Below, piece by piece: positions 12,049 through 20,859 of a stretch of DNA of 64,000 bases. Origin of the DNA: Undaria pinnatifida (taxonomy: Eukaryota > Sar > Phaeophyceae > Laminariales > Alariaceae); the NCBI GenBank assembly GCA_012845835.1, contig JABAKD010000023.1:26577972-26641971 (forward strand), read 5' to 3'. Within the stretch, counting starts at the first letter, position 1. Every line of letters starts with the position of its first letter. A program made the translations under genes and the position numbers. The notes under the pieces were generated by a model, which saw nothing but the letters and a program-made list of their open reading frames with translations, did no database searches and was not told where the DNA came from.

Positions 12049-12690
12049 CGACCACCTACACGATCGCCTAGACCTAGCACACGCGTATAACAAGCTGCTA
12101 CATATCTTTGATCTTACAGCCGAAGTGTATTTGAATATTATTTGTGACCTAAACCTCCTAAAAATCCCCCCCCCCCCCTCTTGCTCTCCCTTACTCAAAC
12201 GCCCCACCAAATATCAAAATCCGCCACATTAACAAACACTTCACGCACAGGATATCACCTCATTATCTTTCGAGAGCCATCCATGCCGCTGTGTTTCCCC
12301 CCCCCCCCCCCCTCCAACGCCCCTTCTTTCCCGACCACCTGCACGATCGCGTAGACCTAGCACCACGCGTATAACAAGCTGATACATATCTTTGATCTCA
12401 CAGCCGAAGTCTCACAGCCGAAGTGTATTTGAATATTATTTGTGACCTAAACCTCCTAAAAAATCTCCCCCCCCCCCCCCCCCTCTTGCTCTCCCTTACT
12501 CAAACGCCCCACCAAATATCGAAATCCGCCACATTAATAAACACTTCACGCACAGGATATCACCTCATTATCTTTCGAGAGCCATCCATGCCGCTGTGTC
12601 CCCCCCCCCCCGCCTCGAACGCCACTTTCTTCCCCATCACCCGCACCTTCGCCTAGACCTAGCACCACACGTATAACAAACCCCTCACCT
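12049..12690. repeat. ~290-bp tandem repeat with poly-C tracts
   Basis: Two long units and part of a third begin near 12049, 12334 and 12636 with CGATCGCCTAGACCTAGCAC-like sequence. Each contains long C runs (near 12166, 12296, 12467 and 12600). Apparent reading frames are driven by the C runs and are not genes. Confidence 0.75.
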
Positions 12691-12911
12691 AAAGCCCTTC
12701 CCCCCCCCCCCCCCGCCCCCCGCCCCCGCCCCCACCCCCCACCCTCCCCCCCCAACCCATCCCAACCCCACCCCCTCGAACACTCCACCCTCTCTTTACT
12801 CACTGATTGTACGACTTATCCCAGAATATACACGATAAACTGATGTATTATTTCCAAAAATGTCACATTTATCCCCTCGAAATAATGTATAGTTTCCAGG
12901 CACATATCGAG

Positions 12912-12943
<32 letters not shown>

Positions 12944-13140
12944 GCCCCCAATAATATACTGGTGCCAAAACCGTCAGATTTATCCCCTCGAAAGGATTTA
13001 TAGCTTACATGCACAAATTGCCCCTTTCCCCCCCCCCCCCCGCCCCCCCTCCAAACCCGCTCGCTTTTGATCAAAACCAGGCCCCCCCTTTGCCTTCACA
13101 GCTGTCAGATTTTGTCCCCCTCAGAAAAGGGTTTTATAGT
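12690..13140. repeat. C-rich tract and ~115-bp units with poly-C
   Basis: An almost pure C tract at 12698-12780 is followed by about three units sharing TTTATCCCCTCGAAA...TATAGTTT and ending in long C runs near 12916 and 13028. Gly/Pro-rich open frames here are compositional artefacts. Confidence 0.7.
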
Positions 13141-13424
13141 TTCCGCGCACAGACTGACTAAAATCATCCTGTTGACCCTGATAGCTACACTGTAGCTGTA
13201 AGGGGAGTCGCCGACCTATATCCTTAATGAGGACACACAACTCGTAATGCGCGCGATCGGAGTATCACACACAGCTTGCAAAGATGAGTTTCGACGAAAT
13301 CTTCGATCTCACAGCTGGAGTGTATTTTAATTTTTATAATAAATACACACGTTACGCTACAAACAAACTCAAACACCACGGTACGAAACAGCCCACAATG
13401 TGAGGGAATACAATCATGCACCAA

Positions 13425-13865
13425 TGTAACGAACGGATAAAGAGCTATTTTAGTCACACGTACCTAAGTCTCCAATCCCTTGTCCCAACTCTCTCACCGC
13501 TTCTAGTTCGTTTCCTCCGTGTCTACCTTCAGGCTGATCCCTCCCGTCTGCTTGTTGCAACAGCTGCCTGCAAACACCAGTCTCGTCTCAGGCAGTCCTC
13601 TTCCAAGCGCTCGTACAATATAACAGATCTCCGGATGAAACCTCCAACAATGCCTCACGGTAACGATCGCTGTACTCAAGCTCGGTTCGCAGTCACTCAC
13701 GCTCGTGTCAGATCAAGTTCAGGTTCCTTTTTCCCTCGTTTGGTTTTGTGTGTTTTTGGACTGAGGCCGTGAGCAGCACGCTTTCTAGACTGATCGGCGT
13801 TATACAGACCTAGGAAGCATTCCGCCACAGGATTTCATGTGACGTCATGTCAATCCACCGCAACA
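13425..13865 (-). repeat. Candidate 3' LTR of the Ty3/gypsy element
   Basis: The interval begins TGTAACGAACGG and ends CCGCAACA on the plus strand, giving TG...CA ends. It is followed at 13866-13872 by a C7 run, which on the coding strand is a G7 polypurine tract just before the LTR. Satellite-like sequence resumes immediately left of 13425. No partner LTR is visible, so the boundaries are inferred. Confidence 0.45.
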
Positions 13866-14253
13866 CCCCCCCAGCACGGCTTCTCAGGAATACCGTGCTA
13901 ACCGGGCTGCGGATACACTGGAGTAAAAGTGAGGGCCTTTTCCCACACTTAGTCGTGTTTCGATTACCCTAAGGCTCGAATGAGTGGCGTCTAACATTTT
14001 CATGGATAGGCGTCTCTCAGGGGGTAGGGACCCTGGGCCTCGCGCTTGTTTTTTTTTTCGCATTAGGTCCTAGATCGGTACTGCTGGACTTGCTAGTATT
14101 TCTCATCAAGCGCACCAGCTGAAAGCCTCTTATCCACCACTTCCCGGCTTTCCCAATAACCCGGGTAGGCCGAGGCGTTGATCCTCCTCGCTGGTCGATC
14201 TCCGGCCAACGTCTTCTCCCTTTCTCCATCCGCCTCCACTTCACGTTCCACGT

Positions 14254-17200
14254 TTACGGGGAACCGGATTGCGAATTTCCGGTCCTCCTACCTTTCAGAA
14301 TTTCACGTTTGTTGAGCTCTTCCCAATCTCCGTCTGCGTACCGAACCCGCCAGTACGGTGACTTGTAGTCGAAGACTTTTGAAAGGTGACGCTTCTTGTT
14401 TCCCTCAGCGTCCGCGAATTCCCTCCAGATTACGGTCCCCACGGGGTGTTGTTTCAACGCTTGTTCGCGGTCGATCCCATCTCTTTCCTTCCGCGTTAGC
14501 GTCGAAGTTGGTCTTGCCCGGCACTCCGCTCCGTGATACGTTTCCCACAGCGCATGGAAAACGTCCAGCTGTAAAGGGGTGAAGCTGTCTCGTGCCTCCT
14601 CTTCGGACAGCCACTGCGACTCTGTGCCATCCACGAATTGTCCCTTGCATCGCCACTTCCAAGCGTTGCCTTGACCCATCACAGCCTTTCTGTCTATTAT
14701 TAGAGTATACATAGGCGACGCTACAATCGACGGCTCCGCTAGTCCGAAGTCAACTCCCCATGCCAGGTGAGCAAATTCGTTTTCGAAGTCGTGACGGAGG
14801 TCGTCCGGACGAAAGTGGAACATCTTGATATTCGATGCTGACGCCCGTCGTCGGCGAATCCCTCGCCCATTCATCGTGACGATGTAGCTGAGTCCTGGTA
14901 AGACAACTTCAGTCACCTCCCAAGGTCCGGTCCAGTGCTCGTTGGCTAGTTTATGATGTATCCCTTCCCTTGCCATCACAGACTCCGCCTCCTTCACCAG
15001 CACCTTATCTCCGACAACAACACGGGTGCCTACCGAGGTCTGACCGATTTCAGCATTCCGACTCTCACGACTTTTCTGCCTGTCTTCATGTCTTTTCGAT
15101 AAAGCCATCCGTACATCCCGTACCTCCTTGTACGCTTGACGTTTGTCGGCCACGTAACTGTGCATCCCGCCTCTGAAATCACCACCATCTATCTCAGGGT
15201 GCGTAGCATCAAGTTGCGTGCGTGCATCACGACCGAAGAACAGACGGAAGGGAGTTGGCTTCCCCGGCAGGCGCAGGTCCGGCGTGGTACGATGGATCCA
15301 CAATGCCGGTTGTACGTATTCGTCCCATCTGCGAGGCCAGGTCTTGCACAGTTCTCCTAGTGCTTCGTGTAGCCACCCCCCCAATCTCTCCACCGTCCCC
15401 TGTGCACGTGGATGATCGGCAGGCCCATAGGCGATGGTCACGTTCAACCACTTACATAAGTGTTGCATCACCTCTGCCGTGAACTCGGATCCCGGATCAC
15501 TGCGAACATGCAGCGGTAGCCCAAAAGTAAGCATCACTTCGAGCAGTTTCCTCGCTACTCCGATTGCTTCTTTCGTAGGGAGTGGAAAGGCGAACAAGAA
15601 CTTGCTGGCTTTGTCAACCGCTACCAGTAGAACTTTGTTGCCTGCGTCCGACTTCATCCCCATGTCCTGGATGTCGACTTCGAGTACTTCTCCGGGTCGT
15701 AGAAACCTCGACGGTAGCATGGCAACCCGTTGACTCGCTGACCGCTTGCGACGTCTGCACCCACACGAGAGGACGTAGTCTCTAACGTCCTTAATGAGGG
15801 TGGGCCAGCAGTACCAATGACTAATCAAGGCTGTAGTTCGTGCCGTCCCCGGATGCCCATAGGTGCTGTGCGCCAGCGCCATAATCCCTGGAACGAGAGA
15901 TCGGGGAACTGCAAGTCGTGGGATATTTCCCCGAGGTGCCATCCACAAGAGGCCGTTATCATCCATCACATATTCGCCACCTCCTGATCCTCGGTTTCCC
16001 GCTTCCTGGAGTTCTTTCCAAATCTTGCCAAGTACCATATCTTCGCACTGCCTCTGCATCAGCTGTGGCAAATCCTGGAGAATAGCTGTCACCCTTTCCA
16101 ACATGGATGGCTCTGACCGCTGGGATCCCTTGGCCTCTTTCCCTGATCCGCTTGAACGGCTGCTGGTGTCCTTTGGTGATTCCTCCAACGGATCACGTTG
16201 CCGTTTCGGTCTCGGGATGGGCTCTCTCTGACCCCTGCGTTTGCGTGGGCGATCAACTTCCACTGGTAATTCAGTAGTAGTGACCGTCTGCGCCTTTGCA
16301 TTCTCCATATCCTCCTCCTCAGGTAACGGCGGTTCTGCCTCCCAGACAACCTCCGGTTCCTGGGAAGTGGCCTTTGCCTGCGATCTCGTGACCGCTCTTG
16401 TCACCTCAAAGGCTTTCGATGCTGCGAGGTAATCTTCAAACACCATGCAGGCCAACCCTTCTAGTTCCGCCACCTCTGGTACCGGTTTTCCCAGTAAGCC
16501 TTGAACAGCTAGTTCAACTAATACTGCTCGTGGCATTGGAGGAGACGTGAAATCTGCGATGACGTTTGCCGCTGCGCTTTGGCTAACCGTTTGCGGGATC
16601 ACGTAGTGCTCTTGCCCTGTGGTGATTTTGGCGTAGTCGTTGAAGTGCAACTCTTTGGCTTTTTCAAGGCGTGCCGCATCCGCTGGGTGTGCGATATCCC
16701 ATTCGGTTGGCTTTTCCCCCATGATGTGAGCACGGTTCAGAGAGATGATGGGTTCGTTGAACGAGTAAATCGCTCGCTCTCCGTTACCTCTTTTCAAGAA
16801 GAATCCGCCTCTTCGTCCCAGAAATTCCCCTAATTCCTGAACTGGTTGCTTCACCTTCTCCAACCTCCGCTTCCAAACGGCTAACTTCCTTTTTGTGGCA
16901 AGGCCTCCCTTGATTCCTAGCACGAATGTCCGTTTCCTCCTCCACGGAATCCCTACTTGGCTCGCTAGTATCTCCACTTTGTCCACGATGTATGACTCTC
17001 GTTCCAAAGCGGGGAGAATCTCCTCGTTCCACATCGTCGTTCGCAGAAGGTTGCCCAAACATTCGAGTATGAAAACTCGTGCGTCTGAAGCGATGGCAGC
17101 TTGGGCTAGGCTACTCGCTCCGGACATTCCCTCCTTCTCTCGTATCCCTTCAAACCTCCTGCAGGCGTCACCGACCACTACGTCTGGTTTCACCTCTCTC

Positions 17201-17757
17201 AACATGGTTAGGCATTCCGGCGACCCTGTTGTCACCCTAAGAAGCTTCGCACCTTTGTCCAGTCCGTTTGCTCTGATGCATTCCAGTGCTCTCCAGTCCT
17301 GGTCTACTGCTCCCCTGACCGTCAGCAACCCTTCTGATGCAAGGATGCTGCCTCCCCCCCCACAGTCGAGCATGACCACCACTGGAAACTCCGGTGCAAC
17401 GACAAGCTTGGCCTGTTGAGTATCTGCCTCTGATGGGTCTGTAGGTGTGAGTGCGACGGCTCCAAGTACTGTAAGACTTTGAGTACTAGATCCGTCCACA
17501 TCTTCTACTCCTAAGGTTTCGAGGTGTACGCCGTCGAGCACTGGCCCCTGTGGCCCTTTGTAAACGTTTGGCAACGACTCGTCTCCTGGAAAAGAGTCGT
17601 CGAAATTTTCGATCACGATGCTCTTGTTCGGTAACCGCGACATGGCGTCTGGGAGCTGATGTTGTGTCCCCGGCCTCCACTTCAAGGTTATGTCGTGCTC
17701 CATCAACCTCAGAGCCCAGCGGTGGTATTTCGGTGTGAGAGATTGGCTTTTGAAGAG
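14254..17757 (-). CDS. Ty3/gypsy pol 3' part: RNase H end, C5-methyltransferase, integrase
   Basis: One open frame of about 1,167 codons follows a TGA at 17758-17760 and ends at TAA 14254-14256. Residue numbers count from the Leu codon at 17706. Residues 1-26 finish RNase H (LPDAMSRLP). Residues about 106-390 are a C5-cytosine methyltransferase fold (separate entry). Residues 430-540 are a basic, low-complexity linker. Residues 596-650 are the integrase zinc domain (H613, H618, then C648 and C650, a CxC rather than the usual CxxC). The integrase core has D678, D737 and E773, a D,D-35-E triad. A GPWEV motif (about 927) is the GPF/Y module. A long C-terminal extension carries a Tudor-like patch, VRYADGDWEEL, near 1121-1131. 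Family knowledge: the integrase inserts the cDNA copy in the nucleus. No stop or frameshift is visible in this part, unlike the upstream gag-RT part in the same element. Confidence 0.9.
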   Translation of the reverse strand, partial: LFKSQSLTPKYHRWALRLMEHDITLKWRPGTQHQLPDAMSRLPNKSIVIENFDDSFPGDESLPNVYKGPQGPVLDGVHLETLGVEDVDGSSTQSLTVLGAVALTPTDPSEADTQQAKLVVAPEFPVVVMLDCGGGGSILASEGLLTVRGAVDQDWRALECIRANGLDKGAKLLRVTTGSPECLTMLREVKPDVVVGDACRRFEGIREKEGMSGASSLAQAAIASDARVFILECLGNLLRTTMWNEEILPALERESYIVDKVEILASQVGIPWRRKRTFVLGIKGGLATKRKLAVWKRRLEKVKQPVQELGEFLGRRGGFFLKRGNGERAIYSFNEPIISLNRAHIMGEKPTEWDIAHPADAARLEKAKELHFNDYAKITTGQEHYVIPQTVSQSAAANVIADFTSPPMPRAVLVELAVQGLLGKPVPEVAELEGLACMVFEDYLAASKAFEVTRAVTRSQAKATSQEPEVVWEAEPPLPEEEDMENAKAQTVTTTELPVEVDRPRKRRGQREPIPRPKRQRDPLEESPKDTSSRSSGSGKEAKGSQRSEPSMLERVTAILQDLPQLMQRQCEDMVLGKIWKELQEAGNRGSGGGEYVMDDNGLLWMAPRGNIPRLAVPRSLVPGIMALAHSTYGHPGTARTTALISHWYCWPTLIKDVRDYVLSCGCRRRKRSASQRVAMLPSRFLRPGEVLEVDIQDMGMKSDAGNKVLLVAVDKASKFLFAFPLPTKEAIGVARKLLEVMLTFGLPLHVRSDPGSEFTAEVMQHLCKWLNVTIAYGPADHPRAQGTVERLGGWLHEALGELCKTWPRRWDEYVQPALWIHRTTPDLRLPGKPTPFRLFFGRDARTQLDATHPEIDGGDFRGGMHSYVADKRQAYKEVRDVRMALSKRHEDRQKSRESRNAEIGQTSVGTRVVVGDKVLVKEAESVMAREGIHHKLANEHWTGPWEVTEVVLPGLSYIVTMNGRGIRRRRASASNIKMFHFRPDDLRHDFENEFAHLAWGVDFGLAEPSIVASPMYTLIIDRKAVMGQGNAWKWRCKGQFVDGTESQWLSEEEARDSFTPLQLDVFHALWETYHGAECRARPTSTLTRKERDGIDREQALKQHPVGTVIWREFADAEGNKKRHLSKVFDYKSPYWRVRYADGDWEELNKREILKGRRTGNSQSGSP
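16537..17391 (-). other. C5-cytosine DNA methyltransferase domain inside pol
   Basis: Residues about 106-390 of the pol frame follow the order of C5-MTase motifs. Motif I is VMLDCGGGGS (111-120), the S-adenosylmethionine loop. Motif II is AVDQD (133-137). Motif IV is VVVGDACRRF (176-185), with Cys182 at the catalytic position. Motif VI is FILECLGNLL (212-221), with Glu215 where ENV is usual. Motif VIII is VGIPWRRKRTF (251-261), usually GVPQxRxR. A weak motif IX (AARL...FNDY, 344-358) and motif X-like QTVSQSAAANVI (372-383) close the fold, leaving room for a target-recognition region at 270-340. Known enzymes transfer a methyl group to cytosine C5 in DNA. Here PCQ has become ACR, ENV has become ECL and the Gln of QxRxR is Trp, so activity is uncertain. 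Fold assignment is confident; function is inferred. Confidence 0.85.
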
Positions 17758-17928
17758 TCAAGTCAACGCCGAACAGTCCGTGATGAGCGTGAACGGTCGT
17801 CCCCAAAGATAGGGTTGGAATTTGTTTACTGCCCACATGACCGCCATGCATTCACGGTCCGTTGCTGACCTTTTGGAGTCTCCTCTCGACCACCTTTTGC
17901 TGCCATACGCCATCACCTTTTCCACTCC

Positions 17929-18948
17929 TTAAATGCATTGTGTTAGCACCGCTCCTGCTCCTATCTCACTGCCATCGGTGGACAGCGAGAACGGTTCTGT
18001 CCACACCGGCAGGGCTAGGATTGGAGGTGACGTCAAAGCTTCGATAAGCGCATCAAAAGCTTTGTTCTGCTTTTCTCCCCATGGGACTTTCTCTTTCTTC
18101 GCTCTCTTGGTTCTGAACCTTGGATCTCTCAGCAAGTCGGAAATGGGGGCCACCACCGTGCTATACTGGGGTACGAACTGTCGTAAGTATCCTGTCATTC
18201 CCAGCAACACTCGCACTTCGTCCACCGTGTTCGGCCTGGACAGCTGCGTGATAGCATCGATCTTGCTCGGGGCTGACCTGGTACCAAGTCTATCCACGAT
18301 CATGACGACGAACTCCATGACCGACTGACAGAAATGCGATTTCTGAAAATTTACGGTTAAACGTCCTTGCCTTAGACACTCTAACGTTTCTCGCAGCAGT
18401 ACCCACTGACCTTCAAGGGTTTTCGACGGGATGGCGATGTCGTCCAACCAATTCTTGATTCCCCTATCCTTGACGGTTAACAGTCGCCCTCCAACGTAGT
18501 TGGCAAACGCCGAAGGCACTGTCTTCAACCCGAAGCCGCAGCGAACGTATTCGTACAGTTTTCCGTCAGCGTCTCGAAATGCTGTCAGGTGTCGATCATC
18601 CTCATGGATCTCGAGCTGTAAGAATCCTGAAGCTAAATCGATGCTAGAAAAATACTTCGACCTTTCAATCTCATCCATAATATGTTGCAAGTCTCCGAGT
18701 CCACCACTCTGTGATTTGAGAAGCGCATTGATACCTCGAAAATCCTGTACAACCCGCACTGTCCCATCTTTCTTGCGAACCGTCGAACAATTGGCGGCCC
18801 ACTCGGAAGTTGATTCCCGAATGGATCCATTCTTCAGGAGTTTCACCACCTCAGTTTGAATCATCTCGCGCTGTTCCGGGCTGTAGTGTCGAATGGGGTC
18901 CACGTATGGCTTGACGTTGGGATCTTTGAGCTCCAGTCGCATGGGCAC
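17929..18948 (-). pseudogene. Ty3/gypsy reverse transcriptase and start of RNase H
   Basis: Open frame of 339 codons between a frameshift near 18950 and TAA at 17929-17931. RT motifs are in order: HYSPEQREMI, STVRKKDGTVRVVQDFRGIN, YFSSIDLASGF (D104), AFANYVGG and NWLDDIAI (D169, D170; the usual Tyr of YxDD is Trp). The RNase H start is FSLSTDGSEIGAG. RNase H continues in the same frame below the TAA (TDRECMAVMWAVN, then LITDCSALT) and is cut again by TGA at 17758-17760, where Trp is expected before LFKS. RT copies element RNA into DNA and RNase H removes the RNA strand; this copy cannot make a full product without readthrough. Confidence 0.9.
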
Positions 18949-20060
18949 TCTTGGGGTTGACCGAGAACACGTCGATGTACTCGTTGAGAATGCCCATCAA
19001 TGTGTCCTTTGCGCTCGGACTGAGCTGTCCGAAGTTGGCCTCTCCCAGGTCCACCTTGGGGGCTTCGCTCGTAATCTCTGCGATTTCACCCCCTTTGTTG
19101 CATTGCTCCGGTGGTCTCCCTTTGTCTTTCTTTTTGATCCCGTCGTCGTGTTTGGGGCTTGTCGGTTCTTCCGACACCGGGTTCATGAGTGACTTCATGC
19201 GTTCCCGATCGTAATTGCTAACAGCGTAAACCGTGGCAATCACCAGCCCCCCCTGGATCTTCACATTATCCTGGGTAACATTCGACAACCAACATTGAAG
19301 TGGTATATCTGGGAACCACCACTGTGCCCCCCTTGGCACTCCTAGATCCACTCCTAGTTATAATCATAGCGGTTAGTTGGCGTTACCACTACGAGCTGCT
19401 GCACTTGAGGCTGAGGGTCTTTGACAAAAGCGTCTACCTGGATACTGGTACCACATGGAACCTCTACGTCTTTTGCAATGCGTAGTTTCCAGTGCAGAGT
19501 GCCTTCGTCCTCCCAAACAGAGTTTCCTAACTCCATAATCCCCGCTGGGATCTTCGGTCCCTCCAATTCTTCCGGTTCTTGCTCGTCCGTTGACGGTTTC
19601 ACCGCGCAATAGTGGTCTCATTCGGCACACATCGCTCCTGCCGCGGCCTCTCCGACCTCCTTCGGGGCGAATGGTACCCACGCTGAGGATGGTGTCGGCC
19701 GTAAACCCTCCTCACCATCGAAGCTGATGATACTTCGATTGTCCTTCATGAACGCGGCTCCAAGCACTATCGCATACGGAAGTCCCTCACCACCCTGAAC
19801 TTCACAGGGAAGATTTGGTCGACCGGTGCAAAGACTAGTGGTAGCAAGCACGAGCCTACCACTTCCATCGGGGGTACGGCGCTGTTCTTTGGGTTCGCTG
19901 CGCGGAGTAGGCCGTCTCCCGTTGGGTTTATCAGCGACTTTCCCCTAACCATCACGTTCTTCAATGGGTTCGATGAACTGCCGTGACACGTAGTTTCCTC
20001 CACCCGCCTCAGTATCCACCAGCACCGCAATCGGAAGTCGCCGGCTCGAGCTCGTTGCAT
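18949..20060 (-). pseudogene. Ty3/gypsy protease and protease-RT linker, broken
   Basis: The protease active-site region reads VLVDTEAGGGNYVS (Asp codon 20014-20016); the expected D-T-G has become D-T-E. Coding continues through frame changes near 19950 and 19800: VRGKSLINPTGDG in another frame, then LPYAIVLGAAFMKDNRSI in the first, which resembles the LLG-x-D-F/L block of retroviral-type proteases. TGA at 19618-19620 and frameshifts near 19350 and 18950 follow. The protease would mature the polyprotein by hydrolysis; the DTE change and the lesions argue it is dead. Confidence 0.75.
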
Positions 20061-20850
20061 GCCACAACGTTGCATGAACCCAAACCTGTGACGTCTTAGT
20101 TTGCATTGCTCCCATTTCTGATCGGTGAGAGGAACTCTCTGAACCCTGGCTGCTGTTAACCAGTGAACCCTGACTGCTGTTGGCCAGCTGGTTGTTGTTT
20201 GACCAGTGAACCCTGGCTGCTGTTGGCCAGTGATTCCTGCCTGCTGTTGACCTGCAAACCCTGGCTGCTGTTGGCCAGCAAACCCTGGCTGTTGTTGGCC
20301 AGCGACCTTGGCGCCATCCGAGGTCCCCATCGCGATCTAGGGTTCGGTGGTGCTTCTCTTGGGGTTGTCCGTGGACCCCATCGTCCTCCGATTCCAAACG
20401 GTGACGGTAGGGAGGGAGCGGACATCTGATTGTACCCGCCTCCCGTTCCTACAAGATTTGCCAGTCCTGCTGCCCCTTGTCCTGCACCACCCTGAGGACC
20501 CCATCCAACCTGGCCGCCCTGTGGTGGGCCTCCAGCCTGGCCGCTCTGTGACGGGCCTCCCTGTGGTGGGCCTCCCCTCGGGTAAGGTGCACCAAAAGGT
20601 CCCCAAAAAGGTCCCCCTCTTCCTGCCATGTTATTTCCTCCAATCACTCCTCCCCCCCCGTCCCCTCGGGTAGGGTGCACCAAAAGGTCCCCAAAAAGGT
20701 CCCCCCAAAAGGTCCCCCTCTTCCTGCCATGTTATTTCCTCCAATCACTCCTCCCCCCCCGTCCCCTCGGGTAGGGTGCACCAAAAGGTCCACAAAAGGT
20801 CCCCCTCTCCCTGCCATGTTATTTCCTCCAATCACTCCTCCCCCCTCCCC
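20060..20850 (-). pseudogene. Gag-like Gly/Pro/Gln-rich region with internal repeats
   Basis: This lies upstream of protease on the minus strand and is almost wholly repetitive. About six 24-bp units at 20150-20300 read GQQQPGFA-like in one frame. Three units of about 85-105 bp at 20577-20850 encode GGNNMAGRGGPF. Between them lies a Gly/Pro/Gln-rich segment. No CCHC zinc knuckle or capsid fold is recognisable, and the N-terminal gag is missing. The call rests on position and composition. Confidence 0.5.
20577..20850. repeat. ~85-105-bp tandem repeat, 3 copies
   Basis: Units starting near 20577, 20665 and 20768 each contain GGTGCACCAAAAGGTCC, CCTGCCATGTTATTTCCTCC and a C run. Copy 2 carries an extra internal AAAAGGTCCCC. 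They lie within the gag-like region. Confidence 0.8.
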
Positions 20851-20859
20851 GGGACGCCG

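Larger units (their letters stand above)
13425..20850 (-). mobile_element. Degenerate Ty3/gypsy retrotransposon with captured DNA methyltransferase
   Basis: Read on the minus strand, the order is Gly/Pro-rich gag-like region (20850-20100), aspartic protease (about 20060-19780), RT and RNase H (18948-17700), C5-methyltransferase (17391-16537), integrase (15921-14827), C-terminal tail (to 14254) and a candidate 3' LTR (13865-13425). That order, with RT ahead of integrase, is Ty3/gypsy. No matching 5' LTR was found between 20.9 and 22.6 kb, so the 5' end is truncated or rearranged. At least four frameshifts and three in-frame stops affect gag to RNase H, while the methyltransferase-integrase part is open. 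Confidence 0.85.

Noticed and set aside
12423-13074. Pro- and Gly-rich frames
   Set aside because: They come from long C runs in satellite repeats.
16537-17391. Bacterial or viral contamination as the source of the methyltransferase
   Set aside because: The domain is in one continuous frame with RNase H and integrase of a eukaryotic-type Ty3/gypsy element, with no junction visible.
14900-17420. Plus-strand frames opposite the gypsy pol
   Set aside because: They are shadows of the minus-strand frame with no domain of their own.
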